A stretch of DNA of 64,000 bases, from positions 173,335 to 237,334 of the forward strand of contig JACYXH010000398.1 in the NCBI GenBank assembly GCA_026745465.1. The letters run 5' to 3'. The position numbers were made by a program, and so were the translations under genes. Below the pieces are notes generated by a model. The model saw nothing but the letters and a program-made list of their open reading frames with translations. It was not told the origin of the DNA and did no database searches. This document shows positions 1-12,325 of this stretch, one piece after another. The stretch is from Lota lota. Its lineage: Eukaryota > Chordata > Actinopteri > Gadiformes > Lotidae. Within the stretch, counting starts at the first letter, position 1; every line of letters begins with the position of its first letter.

Positions 1-600
1 ACGGCTTGTAATGGTTAATCACACTCACACCTGGTGAACACATGAACGCGCAAAAGCCGCAACTGCATTTAACTTGGGTCTGCTGTCTACTCATCTCTGA
101 TCCAGCAGTGTTACTATGTTATATAATAACAGATATATCCTTTAGATATGGATCTAAAGTCTCATTTGAGTAGCTGACTACCGAACTCAAGCAAATTATA
201 ACTGCGTCACATCAAAACTGAAACCAGGGGTGCAGTTACATATTTTGCCAGCAGGTGTCACTAGCTCATAAAGCAGTGTCGCGTCGGTCCCCAGGCTGCA
301 GCCTTCGTGACACTGAGGGGAGGTCTGACCGAACAGAACCTTACGTCAACCTAGTCTGATGTATCACCTGGTTCCTGACTCTTAAAGGTTATTTTGAGGA
401 TGAGTGAAGTGAACATAGTGAGTATTCACTATGCTCACCAGACCGAAGGCAATGGGAATAGAGAACAATATTTTGAACACGTTGACAAACTGCCAAGATA
501 TGAAACATGAAAGCCTAAAATAGTTTCTTTAGCATTTTATATACATAATACTGCAGGTAAAATAAAGTTAATTCAAAAGACAATTAAACAATGTAAAAAG
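1..600. other. Distal flank downstream of gene 1; fragment of a dispersed repeat at the left edge
   Basis: No coding exon is visible. Bases 1-45 are the reverse complement of the arm starting CACCAGGTGTGAGTGTGATT that opens the foldback element at about 12.14 kb, so a repeat copy runs off the left edge. A weak inverted repeat (CATAGTGA/TCACTATG) lies at about 413-434. Bases 600-760 resemble 61.6-61.7 kb, which also lies downstream of a receptor terminal exon (gene 5), so both are the 3' flank of paralogous genes. Confidence 0.5.
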
Positions 601-805
601 ACCAATAAAAGTATCCCTCTTGATATTCAGATGGACGGCATTTTTCAGATCTGAAAAAGCCTTCTGTGTTGAATTCTGGTCATCTCTTAATGTCATTGTT
701 CATTCTGTTTCAGCACAACATACTTTCCTTGGGCGCCGTTGTTCTTTTTCTATTCAGCAGACGGCGGCGCTCCATGTTTGTCATGAGCTGAAGCGCCCGC
801 CCCCA

Positions 806-1332
806 GGCACTGATTGGTCCTGGCATACCTCCCCCGGGCACTGAGTGGTCCTGGCATACCTCCCCCAGGCACTGATTGGTCCTGGCATACCTCCCCCGGG
901 CACTGATTGGTCCTGGCATACCTCCCCCAGGCACTGATTGGTCCTGGCATACCTCCCCCAGGCACTGATTGGTCCTGGCATACCTCCCCCAGGCACTGAT
1001 TGGTCCTGGCATACCTCCCCCAGGCACTGATTGGTCCTGGCATACCTCCCCCGGGCACTGATTGGTCCTGGCATACCTCCCCCAGGCACTGATTGGTCCT
1101 GGCATACCTCCCCCAGGCACTGATTGGTCCTGGCATACCTCCCCCAGGCACTGATTGGTCCTGGCATACCTCCCCCAGGCACTGAGTGGTCCTGGCATAC
1201 CTCCCCCAGGCACTGATTGGTCCTGGCATACCTCCCCCAGGCACTGATTGGTCCTGGCATACCTCCCCCAGGCACTGATTGGTCCTGGCATACCTCCCCC
1301 GGGCACTGAGTGGTCCTGGCATACCTCCCCCG
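806..1332. repeat. 31-bp minisatellite, 17 copies
   Basis: The unit begins GGCACTGATTGGTCCTGGCA and ends in a C-run (TACCTCCCCCA). The array is 527 bp, exactly 17 x 31, with few variants (CTGAGTGG for CTGATTGG, CCGGG for CCAGG). Because 31 is not a multiple of three and no unit contains a stop on the minus strand, all three minus frames stay open with a 31-residue super-period containing GGGMPGPISAWGRYARTNQ. It abuts the gene 1 terminal-exon relic, whose normal stop codon has been lost. Confidence 0.95.
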
Positions 1333-1473
1333 AGGTTGACTCTTGACTCCGATGCCTCAGACTGAGCGTAGTGGAGGGTCGTTGTTTCTTCCCCAAGTCT
1401 ACTTTTCACTTGGTCTCCATCTTCTTCTAGTAGGTCACTGGAGTTTAGTGGTTTTTAGTAGTTTGTGGAAGAG
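1333..1473 (-). pseudogene. Relic of the gene 1 terminal (type Y) cytoplasmic exon
   Basis: This is homologous to the gene 5 terminal exon (62295-62425). The minus strand reads DLLEEDGDQVKSRLGEET where gene 5 reads DLQEEAGDPVDSGLGGETL followed by a stop. Here the stop is gone and the frame runs on into the 31-bp minisatellite. The pyrimidine tract before the exon (CTCTCTGCTGCCTTCTCTTCC) is present, but the acceptor AG has become AC, and a TAA lies early in the homologous frame. It therefore looks non-functional as the tail exon of gene 1, unless a cryptic CTCCAG acceptor 30 nt further on is used, which would stop after three codons. Confidence 0.6.
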
Positions 1474-1714
1474 AAGGCAGCAGAGAGTCAGGACATACAG
1501 CCAGCCTCCACATGCAGCAACACTCTGCCTGAAGACTGAAGCCCAGTGGAGCAGCTCTGCAGCTGATTACTCTCAGGTGGAGATGAGGACACAAACCATA
1601 TGTGGCACTTTAGGGAGGGTCCACATCATGATCATTCACAGCTACAGCAGGTTCTTGTGGGTCCCTGGTTGGTGCAGGACGGTCACTGGACATTAGCGGT
1701 GTAGTTACTGGAAG

Positions 1715-3000
1715 ATAAGTATTAAGTATTATTACTGTATTGTTCAATTACATGAGTGAAAAAAGGTCTTAGTTTCAATAATTATTTGATGGGAATAAGT
1801 TATTCTAGTTTTTATGTGTCCTGTAGACAATTTGAATAAATATAGATGGTTGCAGTCTAATATATATTCCAATAGATTCCCTAGCATCCATTTGTGAACA
1901 AAACATTCCAGGTGTCCAGGGTGAGTTATGCATGTTCATAACTGATCGTGAATATTTGATAGAATTATAGCCAGCGTGACCTGTAGGCTGTATTCAAACA
2001 TACCGTTTTTTCACCGTGCATAAAAGTTAAAATATGTTGAACTTTGGGAGCTGGGCCTAGGGCAGCACAAAACAAAACAATATACATAATAAATAACAAA
2101 ACACAAGCGCTCAGAGCCGCTCTCACAGAGCGCTCAGAGCGGCTCTCACAGAGCGGCTCTCACAGAGCGGCTCTCACAGAGCGGCTCTCACAGAGCGGCT
2201 CTCACAGAGCGGCTCTCACAGAGCGGCTCTCACAGAGCGGCTCTCACAGAGCGGCTCTCACAGAGCGGCTCTCACAGAGCGGCTCTCACAGAGCGGCTCT
2301 CACAGAGCATCTCACAGAGCGGCTCTCACAGAGCGGCTCTCACAGAGCGGCTCTCACAGAGCGGCTCTCACAGAGCGGCTCTCACAGAGCATCTCACAGA
2401 GCGGCTCTCACAGAGCGGCTCTCACAGAGCGGCTCTCACAGAGCGGCTCTCACAGAGCGGCTCTCAGAGCGGCTCTCACAGAGCGGCTCTCACAGAGCGG
2501 CTCTCACAGAGCGGCTCTCACAGAGCGGCTCTCACAGAGCGGCTCTCACAGAGCGGCTCTCACAGAGCGGCTCTCACAAAGCGCTCAGAGCCGCTCTCAC
2601 AGAGACGCTCTCACAAAGCGGCTCTCACAGAGCCGCTCTCACAAAGCGGCTCTCACAGAGCCACTCTCACAAAGCGGCTCTCACAGAGCTGCTCTCGCAA
2701 AGCGGCTCTCAAAGCGCTCAGAGCCGCTCTCACAGAACGCTCGATGCAGCACTCACAGAGAAAGCGGTTCTCTACACTTGTGTCTGCGCTGTCTTGGTGC
2801 TTGGGGTCTCTGCACTTCAAATGAGACTGGGGATTTCTGTTGTTCTACATTAAATAGACAAGCTTTGATGTGGAAACTCAAATGTGGATATAGCATCGCT
2901 GGCCCTTCTCACGTCTCTGACTTGATGTGATGCGCATCAAACGGTAACCCATCCCCCCACTTTCAGTGCACAAAGTAGGATACAAGAGGAAAACTTGTGA
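1715..3000 (-). mobile_element. Partial copy of a transposon-like segment, interrupted by a minisatellite
   Basis: Bases 1715-2100 match 41.76-42.55 kb in parts and 44.36-44.60 kb (shared CTAGCATCCATTTGTG, AACATTCCAG). Bases 2736-2990 match 43.73-43.94 kb (shared GAAAGCGGTTCTCTA, ATTAAATAGACAAGCTTTGA). The copies near 42 and 44.9 kb contain short exon-like pieces on the minus strand. Here only the non-coding flanks and the GC-rich array survive. The class is inferred from dispersal within the window; no terminal repeat was found. Confidence 0.4.
2104..2735. repeat. 14-bp minisatellite (GAGCGGCTCTCACA)n
   Basis: About 45 units of GAGCGGCTCTCACA, degenerating at both ends into units with CGCTCAGAGCCGCTCTCACA. 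The plus strand is open throughout and would encode a Ser/His/Arg/Ala/Leu-rich repeat, but the composition is set by the repeat. The paralogous array at 42.66-43.73 kb has the same bases arranged in 13-bp and 23-bp periods. Confidence 0.95.
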
Positions 3001-3898
<898 letters not shown>

Positions 3899-4154
3899 GG
3901 GGTATAAACACTACTGTCATTGCCATGGCAACTTGCAAGCCTGCGTTTTCGTTCACCAACTTACTGTACAAAAAACATACTACACAAAAACTTTCAAACT
4001 GAGGGTCTGAGCCTACTTGCCAGATATATAATTATTACATATTTTAGTAACACATTGGTGAACTGAAAAAGGTGGAGGAAGACCTCACCGCTTGGCTGAG
4101 GTTCTGATCTCCAGAACTGCAGCCTCCACATGACAGCAGTCCTTTTCATTCAGC

Positions 4155-4665
4155 ATAATGACCATGATACATGTTAGTTTAATGTAACCATAATACATGT
4201 TAGTTTAATGTATCCATAATACATGTTAGTTTAATGTAACCATAATACATGTTAGTTTAATGTAACCATAATACATGTTAGTTTAATGTAACATGATACA
4301 TGTTAGTTTAATGTAACCATAATACATGTTTGTTTAATGTAACCATAATACATGTTTGTTTAATGTAACCATAATACATGTTAGTTTAATGTAACCATAA
4401 TACATGTTAGTTTAATGTAACATGATACATGTTAGTTTACTGTAACCATGATACATGTTAGTTTAATGTAGCATGATACATGTTAGTTTAATGTAACATG
4501 ATACATGTTAGTTTACTGTAACCATGATACATGTTAGTTTAATGTAGCATGATACATGTTAGCTTAATGTAACATGAAACATGTTGGTTGAATGTAACAT
4601 GATATTGATTTAATGTAACCATAATACATGATGGTTTAATCTAACATGATAAATATTAGATTACT
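4155..4665. repeat. 25/26-bp minisatellite in intron 5 of gene 1
   Basis: About 20 units around ATGATACATGTTAGTTTAAT followed by GTAAC or GTAACC, which gives 25- and 26-bp forms. Each unit holds the inverted repeat AACATG-ATA-CATGTT. It begins within about 10 nt of the transmembrane-exon donor at 4676, as in every paralogue. Confidence 0.95.
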
Positions 4666-4676
4666 GTAACACTTAC

Positions 4677-6117
4677 CTCTTTTCCACAGAATAATGGCTA
4701 TGATTATTAAAGCCATTACCAGTATGATTCCTGATATTATTCCTGCCAATAGTTCTATGTGTGCACCATGTTTTCCACATTCAGAATCAGTATAATCATT
4801 TCCTGGTTTTATCAGTTTCAGTCCCACAGATTCACATCTGAAATGAGAAGGACAAAACAACACGTTTAGTTTCAGGGTGTGTAGTGTATACACTATCCTG
4901 GGGGCAGGAAAGTAGATTGGGTGTTTGACTCCTGATCCAAAGGTACTGTTTGATCCCCAATGTCCACAACCTACCTGTAGGCCTACAGGTGGGTTCTTGA
5001 GCTAGATGCCTAACCCCTGCTCCTAATGACCTGTGTCTGAATTCACTGTAAACCGCTTTGGAGAAAAATACTAAATAGTCAACTATATTTATTGTCAAGC
5101 ATTAATGACGCTTTTACAATATCTAATTCAGACAATTGTATGATTAACTAGAAGAGACTATTTTATGTATTCTGAGAACAGGGAAATAAAATGTACACAC
5201 CAGTATACATATGATATATTGCCCATGCCTAATTCTAAACATACCATTATTATACTGTATATACAGATTGTTAAATTAACTCTACTTACATCGTGTGGCG
5301 TTGGCATGATGATGTGGCATCTGGCAATTTTTCTGCTGAGTCAGTACAGAAGTATCCATCCAGGGGCTCACACAGAGCATCTGATGTTGATGTACACGAC
5401 TTCTTCACCTTCAGGCCGAGACCTGTCAATCACAACAGTTACAGAGGAACCGGAGAGAATGAGAAGGTTGTCTGAGGAAGCATTTGATTTGAATAACTTG
5501 ATAGGAAAAGCAGGTGATTATTCAGTGCATTCGAGGGACATTTAGGTATCTTTAACCCTCATTAATCCTAAACTCATGTTTCTCATTCATGCCCTGACAT
5601 GTCATTGTATTCATGGTCTTTTTTTTTTTAAGGGGGAAAGGGTTTTAAATGACATGTGTACATATCACTGAGCCATCAGGGTTTTAAACCGGGATATTTG
5701 TAATATTACCAAGGGGTTTGTGAAATAATAGGATGAAAAGTGAAAATGTACCTGCATCACAAGTTCTACATGAAAAGCACTGTTCACGCCAATTGTAGCC
5801 ATTTTGGAATGTACCTTCTGTGCAAGGTGCACATGATGTACTTGTGTCTTCTGTGCAATGTCTTTTAACATGCATTCCTGTTGGACAGAAAACAATGGAC
5901 TGGTTGAAGTTTGTTACAAATTCATTTGTATTTCTTCAGGTAATTTTTTCATTCATATATTTAACAACAGTTCAGAAATGTGGCTCTTACCAGGAAGACA
6001 TAAAGGGCAACATTCATTTCCCGCTCTGTACTCATCCCATGGACAAATTGCTGATGCAATAGCATGATGGCCAATTAAATGAGAGAAACCTAAACATATG
6101 AACACGAGGGGCTCCAT
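4677..6117 (-). CDS. tnfrsf14-like: Gene 1: TNFRSF14 (HVEM)-like receptor, tail degenerate
   Basis: Exons in reading order: 6117-5991 (start codon, hydrophobic signal MEPLVFICLGFSHL, then CRD1 with DEYRAGNECCPLCLPG), 5877-5752 (126 nt, CRD1/2, CTEDTSTSCAPCTEGTF and CRTCDAG), 5422-5290 (133 nt) and 4837-4677 (161 nt: CESVGLKLIKPGNDY, then the membrane span GIISGIILVMALIIIAIILW and WKR). Phases are 1, 1, 2, 1. The cysteine spacing and DEY.(A/V)G..CCP.C.PG identify a TNFR cysteine-rich domain closest to HVEM, a type I cell-surface receptor of immune cells. The 133-nt exon is a fusion: it starts as the CRD2/3 exon (GLGLKVKKSCTSTSDALCEP) and ends as the 85-nt exon (ATSSCQRHTI), with the intervening intron lost and the frame kept. 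The 26-nt tail exon is missing, a 28-nt exon-7-like piece at 4089-4116 is out of phase, and the terminal acceptor is dead. If the intron is retained, the tail is only 12 residues (KCYSNLIFIMLD). The gene is possibly expressed as a short-tailed form, or it is a decaying copy. Confidence 0.8.
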
Positions 6118-6157
6118 GATATGCAGTTTGACTTGATACCTTGAATTTCCAAAGTGT
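5991..6157 (-). other. Gene 1 exon with 5'UTR acceptor
   Basis: The acceptor TCTCTCCCCAG ends just above 6157, giving 40 nt of 5'UTR before the ATG at 6117. The exon ends CTTCCTG|GTAAGAGCC. A second copy of the same acceptor (TCTCTCCCCAG|ATATTGCGG) sits 740 bp upstream, ending above 6899, next to the 40-bp repeats. It may be an alternative 5' exon or a duplicated fragment. Confidence 0.6.
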
Positions 6158-6607
6158 CTGGGGAGAGATTAAAGGGTTAATAAAGATGCGGCGATGATTG
6201 AAGCTTTGATACAGTGGTTAATACATAATATATTAATATTATTATTATTATATTATTATTATATTATTATTAATTAATTATTATATTATTATAATTAATA
6301 CATAATATAGTATATGGTCATATTATATTATGTTATCTTACATATTAATGGTTTTTTTGTATGTGTGTTTTTGTTGTATGTGTGTGTAAGTTTCGATACA
6401 GTGGTTGTGCGCTGCCTGCTGCACGGTGGTGCCGTGTTTCCATCTCATGTTTAAAAAGACATTTTGAAATGTCGCAATTAAGAAGAAAAAATTGATTAAA
6501 GGTGTGTTTCGATCCAATGGTTTTGAGCGAATAAACTAGGCTACGCGAAGTTACGTAGGTAATTATACACAGCAGTAGAGGTTATGATGCGAACACGAAT
6601 CAAAGTC

Positions 6608-6845
6608 CACTTCACCTCTGAATCAAGTGAAAATGTAACAAAGTATAAACTTCACCTCTGAATCAAGTGAAAATGTAACAAAGTATAAACTTCACCTCTG
6701 AATCAAGTGAAAATGTAACAAAGTATAAACTTCACCTCTGAATCAAGTGAAAATGTAACAAAGTATAAACTTCACCTCTGAATCAAGTGAAAATGTAACA
6801 AAGTATAAACTTCACCTCTGAATCAAGTGAAAATGTAACAAAGCT
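6608..6845. repeat. 40-bp tandem repeat, about 6 copies
   Basis: The unit contains ACTTCACCTCTGAATCAAGT followed by GAAAATGTAACAAAGTATAA. Units are almost identical. On the minus strand each unit carries a donor-like CAGAG|GTGAAGT. Copy B (17393-17630) has about 6 units and copy C (34499-34645) about 3.5. Confidence 0.95.
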
Positions 6846-7860
6846 TCCACATCATCACTGCCATGCAGCTCCTCTAAATGGATTGAAGTTCCGCAATATC
6901 TGGGGAGAGACAAAAGCACGACAGCAGTTAATAAAAATCTTTAGACAAGTAGGTGAAATCAAGTTTAAATTATAGTATTAGCCACGTTTGTATGTTACTT
7001 AACACCTTTTCTATTACCTAAATTAAAATACAGTTTGAAAATATTAAACGTAGTTGTGAGGCCTCGTCAGAAGATCTCCGCTCACATAAAAGGCCATGAG
7101 GGCGGCTGTAGTGACTCCAAGGAATGACCCAAACGCTGTCCCTCTGCAGGACATGGGCCGTCCATCCTGACATGAAATAATCAACATCGAACATGCTTTA
7201 AGAGCTGGGGCGGACACCGGAAGTTAAAATGGGAACCAAGCTGCTTCTGTGTTGCTGAGCCACGTCATGGAAGAGATTAAAGTTGGTTTGTCCTCTGTCG
7301 TTCACATGGCTGTCTGACAGCTAATTTGCTATATTCGTTAAGGTATCAACATTTTTAAAAGGGAAATATGGAAAAAACTAAGTGGTTAATTGGTGGGGAC
7401 ACGTCATATAATAGGTTAAAGTTGGGTTGACCTCTGTGGGTCACATAGTCAGACAGCTATTGATTCTTGAAATATTTGAGACCCATTGAAATTTGAATAT
7501 TGAATGTTTATTGTAATACATGCATTATGAGTTGAACGGACACTTTCCGCAAACTGGAAATACTAAACACATTTAGCCAGGTTTAGGTGAACTTTTCCTA
7601 TATTAAAATGAGTTGCAATCAGACGTGACAGAATTCGTCCTCCATTCACATAGGGGCTGTTTAGCCTGGAGGACTGCGTGTAGGCCTGGACACAATGAGT
7701 AGGCCCTAGGCCTACATGAGGTCTGCACCTGGAGTTATGGCACTATTGGACCCTCAGAGGGATGCGAGTGTTCAGCTGAGACACAGGGTACCGCATTGGT
7801 TCTCAATGTGTGGCAGAAAATGGTGATGCACTTAACGTTTGCCTCATAATGACAGAAAGA

Positions 7861-8979
7861 GCCCCTAATGGGAGTGGGACATGCATACAGGGCCTCGCTA
7901 AGTGTTCAACCCCCATGCTAAATGACTCATTTCACTGGATAACAATTAATACATTCACATTGTTCTATATATTCTATTTTAATTTATATTTTAATCTACA
8001 ACAATAATAATTTTAAACGAATTACTACTACGTTCAGTAACGTGGGTTTTACACCACAAAATATTTTTCAAGAAAATGAAAAATGGAATATGCTGTTTGC
8101 TCAAGTATTCAACCCCTTTCACTTTGCTAAACCACAATTAAATTACATGCACAATGTTACCTTTAGAAGCAACCTAATTAGTTGGGTGGTCTGTTGTAGT
8201 GTATAATAATAATGGTTCAGAAGGAAAGAGAGGACCCTTAGTTAATGAAAAGGGAGGCAAAGATTCAATCATAATGACAGGACAGAAGTAACAGATCAAG
8301 TTATAGCAAAGCAGATATGTGGAGAAATGTACACAACATTGTTTCAATCTCTGAACCCCATGAGGACAGTCCACCCTATCCTCAAGAAATTAAAAATGAA
8401 TCATACAATACAGATATTGTCAAATCAGGCCCTCCCTCCAATCTGTGCACCTGGGCAAGAAGCAACAGGTAAGATAAAACGATCTCAGACTAAAAACCAG
8501 TTGAGTGGCTGCTGTAAAAAAAATAGTGCATGAGTCACATTTTCTGAAAGCTGTACAAGTATAACCTATATGGCATTAGGACATGAAGAAGCCATTACTT
8601 TTTTTTTTTTAAAGGTGGGGAAAACTCAGCGATGATCCAGCTTGGAGTGGCAGTGATCCAGTTCAAGCCTTGCTTTGAATGCTATGAAGAGTCGGTGCTG
8701 ACACTTGAAAAAACGCCATCTACAAGTGAAGTCCATGCAACTTCATTTGCCAATTTTCACACAACTGCGAGTCACAGTAATAACGACCAATTTGAGCAAA
8801 CCTGTCACAACAAAGTTTCCACTTTAAACTGCGCCGTGAAATTCACTACTTACTACTAAAATGAAATTGGAAAATAAAAATAATAATAATGAATAATAAT
8901 TACAATATTTTTGTAGGGGTGCTGATATAAAATGTAGGAGTGCTTGAGCACCCCTAAAAAGTGTCTAAAATCGCCACTG
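7861..8979. mobile_element. Nonautonomous hAT-like element, copy A, left end deleted
   Basis: The right terminus reads CTAAAATCGCCACTG, followed by CTGGAAAT. The left terminus (CAGAGGCGAATCTAG in copy B) has been removed together with flanking sequence by the deletion at about 7861. The interior encodes no recognisable transposase. Confidence 0.65.
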
Positions 8980-9280
8980 CTGGAAATGGGACAGTTGTTA
9001 AACATTCATTCTTTCCGTGGCACAATTCCTCCTCATGTTTTAACAGGATGGATGACTGCAAGGTTTAAATTAAACCTTTGACACGTTTGAGTAGATTTTT
9101 GTTTCTCTGGTTTAAAAAACAAACAATTTAAATGAACCTACACTGATTTAATTTCCATTAAAGGCAGGTACCATCAACGTATCACTGTTTATAAATGTCA
9201 TACTTTGATAGACAACCTTAACTTATACACTAATGACGAAGATATTAGATTTGACTTACAGAGCGTTTAGATGACCTTAC

Positions 9281-9410
9281 TTTAATTGAGAGCGTCGTAA
9301 CTTTCAGGTTGCAGACGAATCAAACAACTCACACAGGTGAGAAAACCTAACCCTTACCCTCATGAATATTCATGAGGTGTTGCCGCTCTACACGCCTTCT
9401 CATTGGTCGA
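9281..9410 (-). promoter_or_regulatory. Promoter-like module and 5'UTR exon for gene 1
   Basis: Reading the minus strand: inverted CCAAT box (ATTGG at 9402-9406), a perfect 20-bp palindrome CCTCATGAATATTCATGAGG (9358-9377), then sequence ending CTCTCAATTAAA|GTAAGG with the donor at 9281/9280. The same arrangement occurs upstream of genes 2, 3 and 4 and once without a gene. It lies 3.1 kb upstream of the gene 1 coding start, so intron 1 would contain the hAT-like element and the 40-bp repeats. The transcription start is not visible; this is inference from conservation and motif order. Confidence 0.55.
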
Positions 9411-9539
9411 ATTTGTTAGGTGCCCCTTAAGGGAATTGCATAAAATAAGAAAACAAATATATATATGAGGTCTGAATATATGCAGTAGAAATGTCTGCAG
9501 TTAAAACGTTTCACCCCACTATTTTTATTTATTTATTTA

Positions 9540-9770
9540 TTTTTCCCTCAAGGTTGGTCCCGTCCTATTTTCATTCCTCAATCCCGATGTTGGATTCGCG
9601 CGCTGATCGACGGATTGCTGCGTGCGCGCCGCGGCGCACTGGCTACGTCTCGCACGTCGCCGTGGCGTGCACGGACAGTCATGTGCGCGCTGCGGTGAAA
9701 GGACCCGGACGGCAAGGTCCGCACCTCGGCTTGTGTTTAGCGTTAAACTGCGATGTTTTCACATTGTGAA
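9540..9770. promoter_or_regulatory. CpG-rich block beside the promoter module
   Basis: GC-rich with many CpGs (CGCGCGCTGATCGACGG, GTGCGCGCCGCGG) in otherwise AT-rich DNA, just upstream of the CCAAT box relative to minus-strand transcription. Retained in copies B (about 20.75-20.95 kb) and C (about 37.3-37.5 kb). Probably a small CpG island; an open plus-strand frame over it is not convincing as a gene. Confidence 0.45.
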
Positions 9771-10382
9771 TGAGGATACAAATCAATCCTTTCCCTGCAT
9801 AATCAATCGAAATGAATGCACTGCCAAACAGCAGCTTGTTCAAACTTGAACATGAGTTTTTACTGGTGCACAGCAGATCAACACCGGGGCACGTACCCCT
9901 ATAAAGGGGTCTAGCGACGCTATGTCCTGGATATGGTAATATCCGGTGTCCCCATATATCCCCATATACCCCCAATATCCCCATGGTAATGAAGGGGAAT
10001 GCCCAGAGGTCCTCGATAAAATCAAATAACCAACTGGCGAGATAAAAAATGGCTAAGTGTTGGCTAGAAAGTGTTTGCTTATCCACTATAAGCAAGGTAT
10101 AGGTATATTGCTCACTGCCATTCACCCCACTTTGACGCGGCAAATAGGCTGCTTTTGGTCCACAGGTCACTCTGTCCTTGTCACCAAGGTCACTGGAGCT
10201 TTAGTTCGTTATTGGGAGTTCCCAACTGCCAATCTAGCTGTGTCAACCTGTCCAACCCGTCCAGCAGTCGGAGCGGTTAGGGAAGGCTGCACACCAGGAG
10301 CTCTGAGAGGAACACTCCTGTACCTTAGAGATCCAAGAGGCGGATTATTTAGTTTTCACTGTCTCTTGATCATCATCATCAT

Positions 10383-10725
<343 letters not shown>

Positions 10726-11356
10726 GACACAGAACCAGACACAAAACCAAACACACAAGGACCCACAACAAGACCCACACAACCAGAGACATAAAGACCC
10801 ACAACCAACTCATTAGCTATACCCATAATGATTATTAGTGTCAGATAACATAAGTAACTTGATATTGTTCATAATGTTCATAAAGGAGGTAGTTTACATG
10901 TCTAACATCCCCAAACTCCCGTTCCAAGTGTGTCCAGCCATTTTGTGTTGTGTAAATAGTTATACTTTTTGGTATGATTTCAGAATGTATTTTATAGATG
11001 GGAGAAGACCTCAAACATTGTCTTTAGTTCAGCTGTTTGAGCAGAAAAGTGTAAATTTGACTAAATATCCATTAAAATGTTTTCAGTACATAAGACCATG
11101 GCACATATTTATACTGCTCTGTGGAAATGGGACGTTTATTTCAAAAACCACAATTTGTCGTGCATTCCTTTTGAACATCTTGTTTTGAAAAGACGTTGAA
11201 GTTTTTTTATTGCTTTTATAAATGTTGCATTGATTATATTTTCTTTGCTCTGTGTACATTCAATTACTAATTAGTTGGGTTACTTCTGTTGACCGATTCT
11301 GTGGACCTTCCTCTGAATAGACTCCCTTCAGACTGGAGTTGTAAATACTTACGTGT

Positions 11357-11409
11357 ACTTTGCACAATGTCATGATCCAATGACATTGGATCATGACATT
11401 GTGCAAAGT
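11357..11409. repeat. 53-bp perfect palindrome (26-bp arms, 1-bp centre)
   Basis: The left arm begins ACTTTGCACAATGTCATGAT and the right arm ends ATCATGACATTGTGCAAAGT, with a single central A at 11383. Copies B and C at the homologous site have only one arm, with ATCATCC in place of ATGATCC, so the palindrome arose after the segment was duplicated. Confidence 0.95.
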
Positions 11410-12134
11410 GTTTTTTAATATTTGACTTTTAATTTGACGTTTTTTTTCTTTACTTGTTTGGCATCGCAGAAACTTGTATTTTATTTGTGCTCAATGTCGC
11501 CTCCTTGTGGTCGTTACGGGGTTGTGCCGTGTTATTTGAGGGCAGTTCTAGGCGGTGGTTCGAAACCGGTCTAGCCTCAGGACCCACATGTGTCAATAAA
11601 TCAAATAAAAAAAATCTATTTACCAAAATTGCAGTAATCAACAAAGCCTTCACGTACTGTTAAAAACAACGAGCGAACAAAAAGCTGCAACAATTGGGGC
11701 TTAACTCAATGAAATAGGAAGCCATTGAACCATGAATTAACATTGAAACAGTAGTTCATTCACGGGCTTCTTTCTACAGATCAAGCCTTGGCATATGCTA
11801 TGGCATAACCTCAACTTTCATCTCTTATAAATGTGTTGCAGGGAGCTCCCTTGTCCTCACAAATGTCTGCACTCGGTCGTTTCATCGAGTCGGCGGCAAA
11901 ATGAGACGACAGACTAAACGGCCGGTGGCTACGATCGCTTCAACATGAAAGCGGTTAGAAATGTACTTTCTCAAAAGACAAATTCATGAAATTCAATGCA
12001 TAACAAATGACACGTGCCCGTTGACCAACCTATAAATAAATGGTGTGCATTGACTTCACCAAACACTTCAATATCATTAGGTTACATTTATGGAATTTAT
12101 TTACAGATTTCAGATATTGGACATGTGTCGTATT

Positions 12135-12325
12135 TTATTAAAGGGCCCCTATTACACCACCAGGTGTGAGTGTGATTGGCCATTACAAGCCGTTTGAAAT
12201 TCTGCCTTTTCCTGTGCCTTACTGACATCACAAGTGGGCGTGTCCACCTAGAGGTATGCTGGATAGATCAGTCTACCAGCCTACCCAGTGGACTGTATCA
12301 AATGTTGCTTATCTATCCAGCATAC
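12135..12325. mobile_element. Foldback repeat fragment, copy A
   Basis: Starts near GGGCCCCTATTACACCACCA and contains GTATGCTGGATAGAT, matched by its reverse complement ATCTATCCAGCATAC at the right end. Copies occur at about 23.45 and 39.86 kb, a longer relative at 59.99-60.46 kb and an arm at 1-45. Probably a MITE-like family; the superfamily is not assigned. Confidence 0.5.

Noticed and set aside
710..1409. Three long overlapping minus-strand frames (164-228 codons)
   Set aside because: Produced by the 31-bp minisatellite, which lacks stops in any minus frame; no independent coding signal.
2044..2853. 269-codon plus-strand frame rich in Ser/His/Arg/Ala
   Set aside because: It is the 14-bp repeat translated; the equivalent array at 42.5-43.3 kb gives different frames and periods.
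4155..4665. CRISPR-like regular repeats
   Set aside because: Units are contiguous without unique spacers and lie in introns of a vertebrate gene.
8174..8859. Short frames inside the hAT-like element (both strands)
   Set aside because: No transposase, BED finger or RNase H-like motifs; differ by frameshift between copies.
9491..9769. 92-codon plus-strand frame kept in three copies (also 20688-20966 and 37.3-37.5 kb)
   Set aside because: Conserved only because the segment was duplicated recently; overlaps a CpG-rich block; no start context or domain.
11520..11580. tRNA- or SINE-like B box (GGTTCGAAACC)
   Set aside because: No A box at the right distance, no acceptor-stem pairing and no poly-A or tail repeat; not called as tRNA or SINE.
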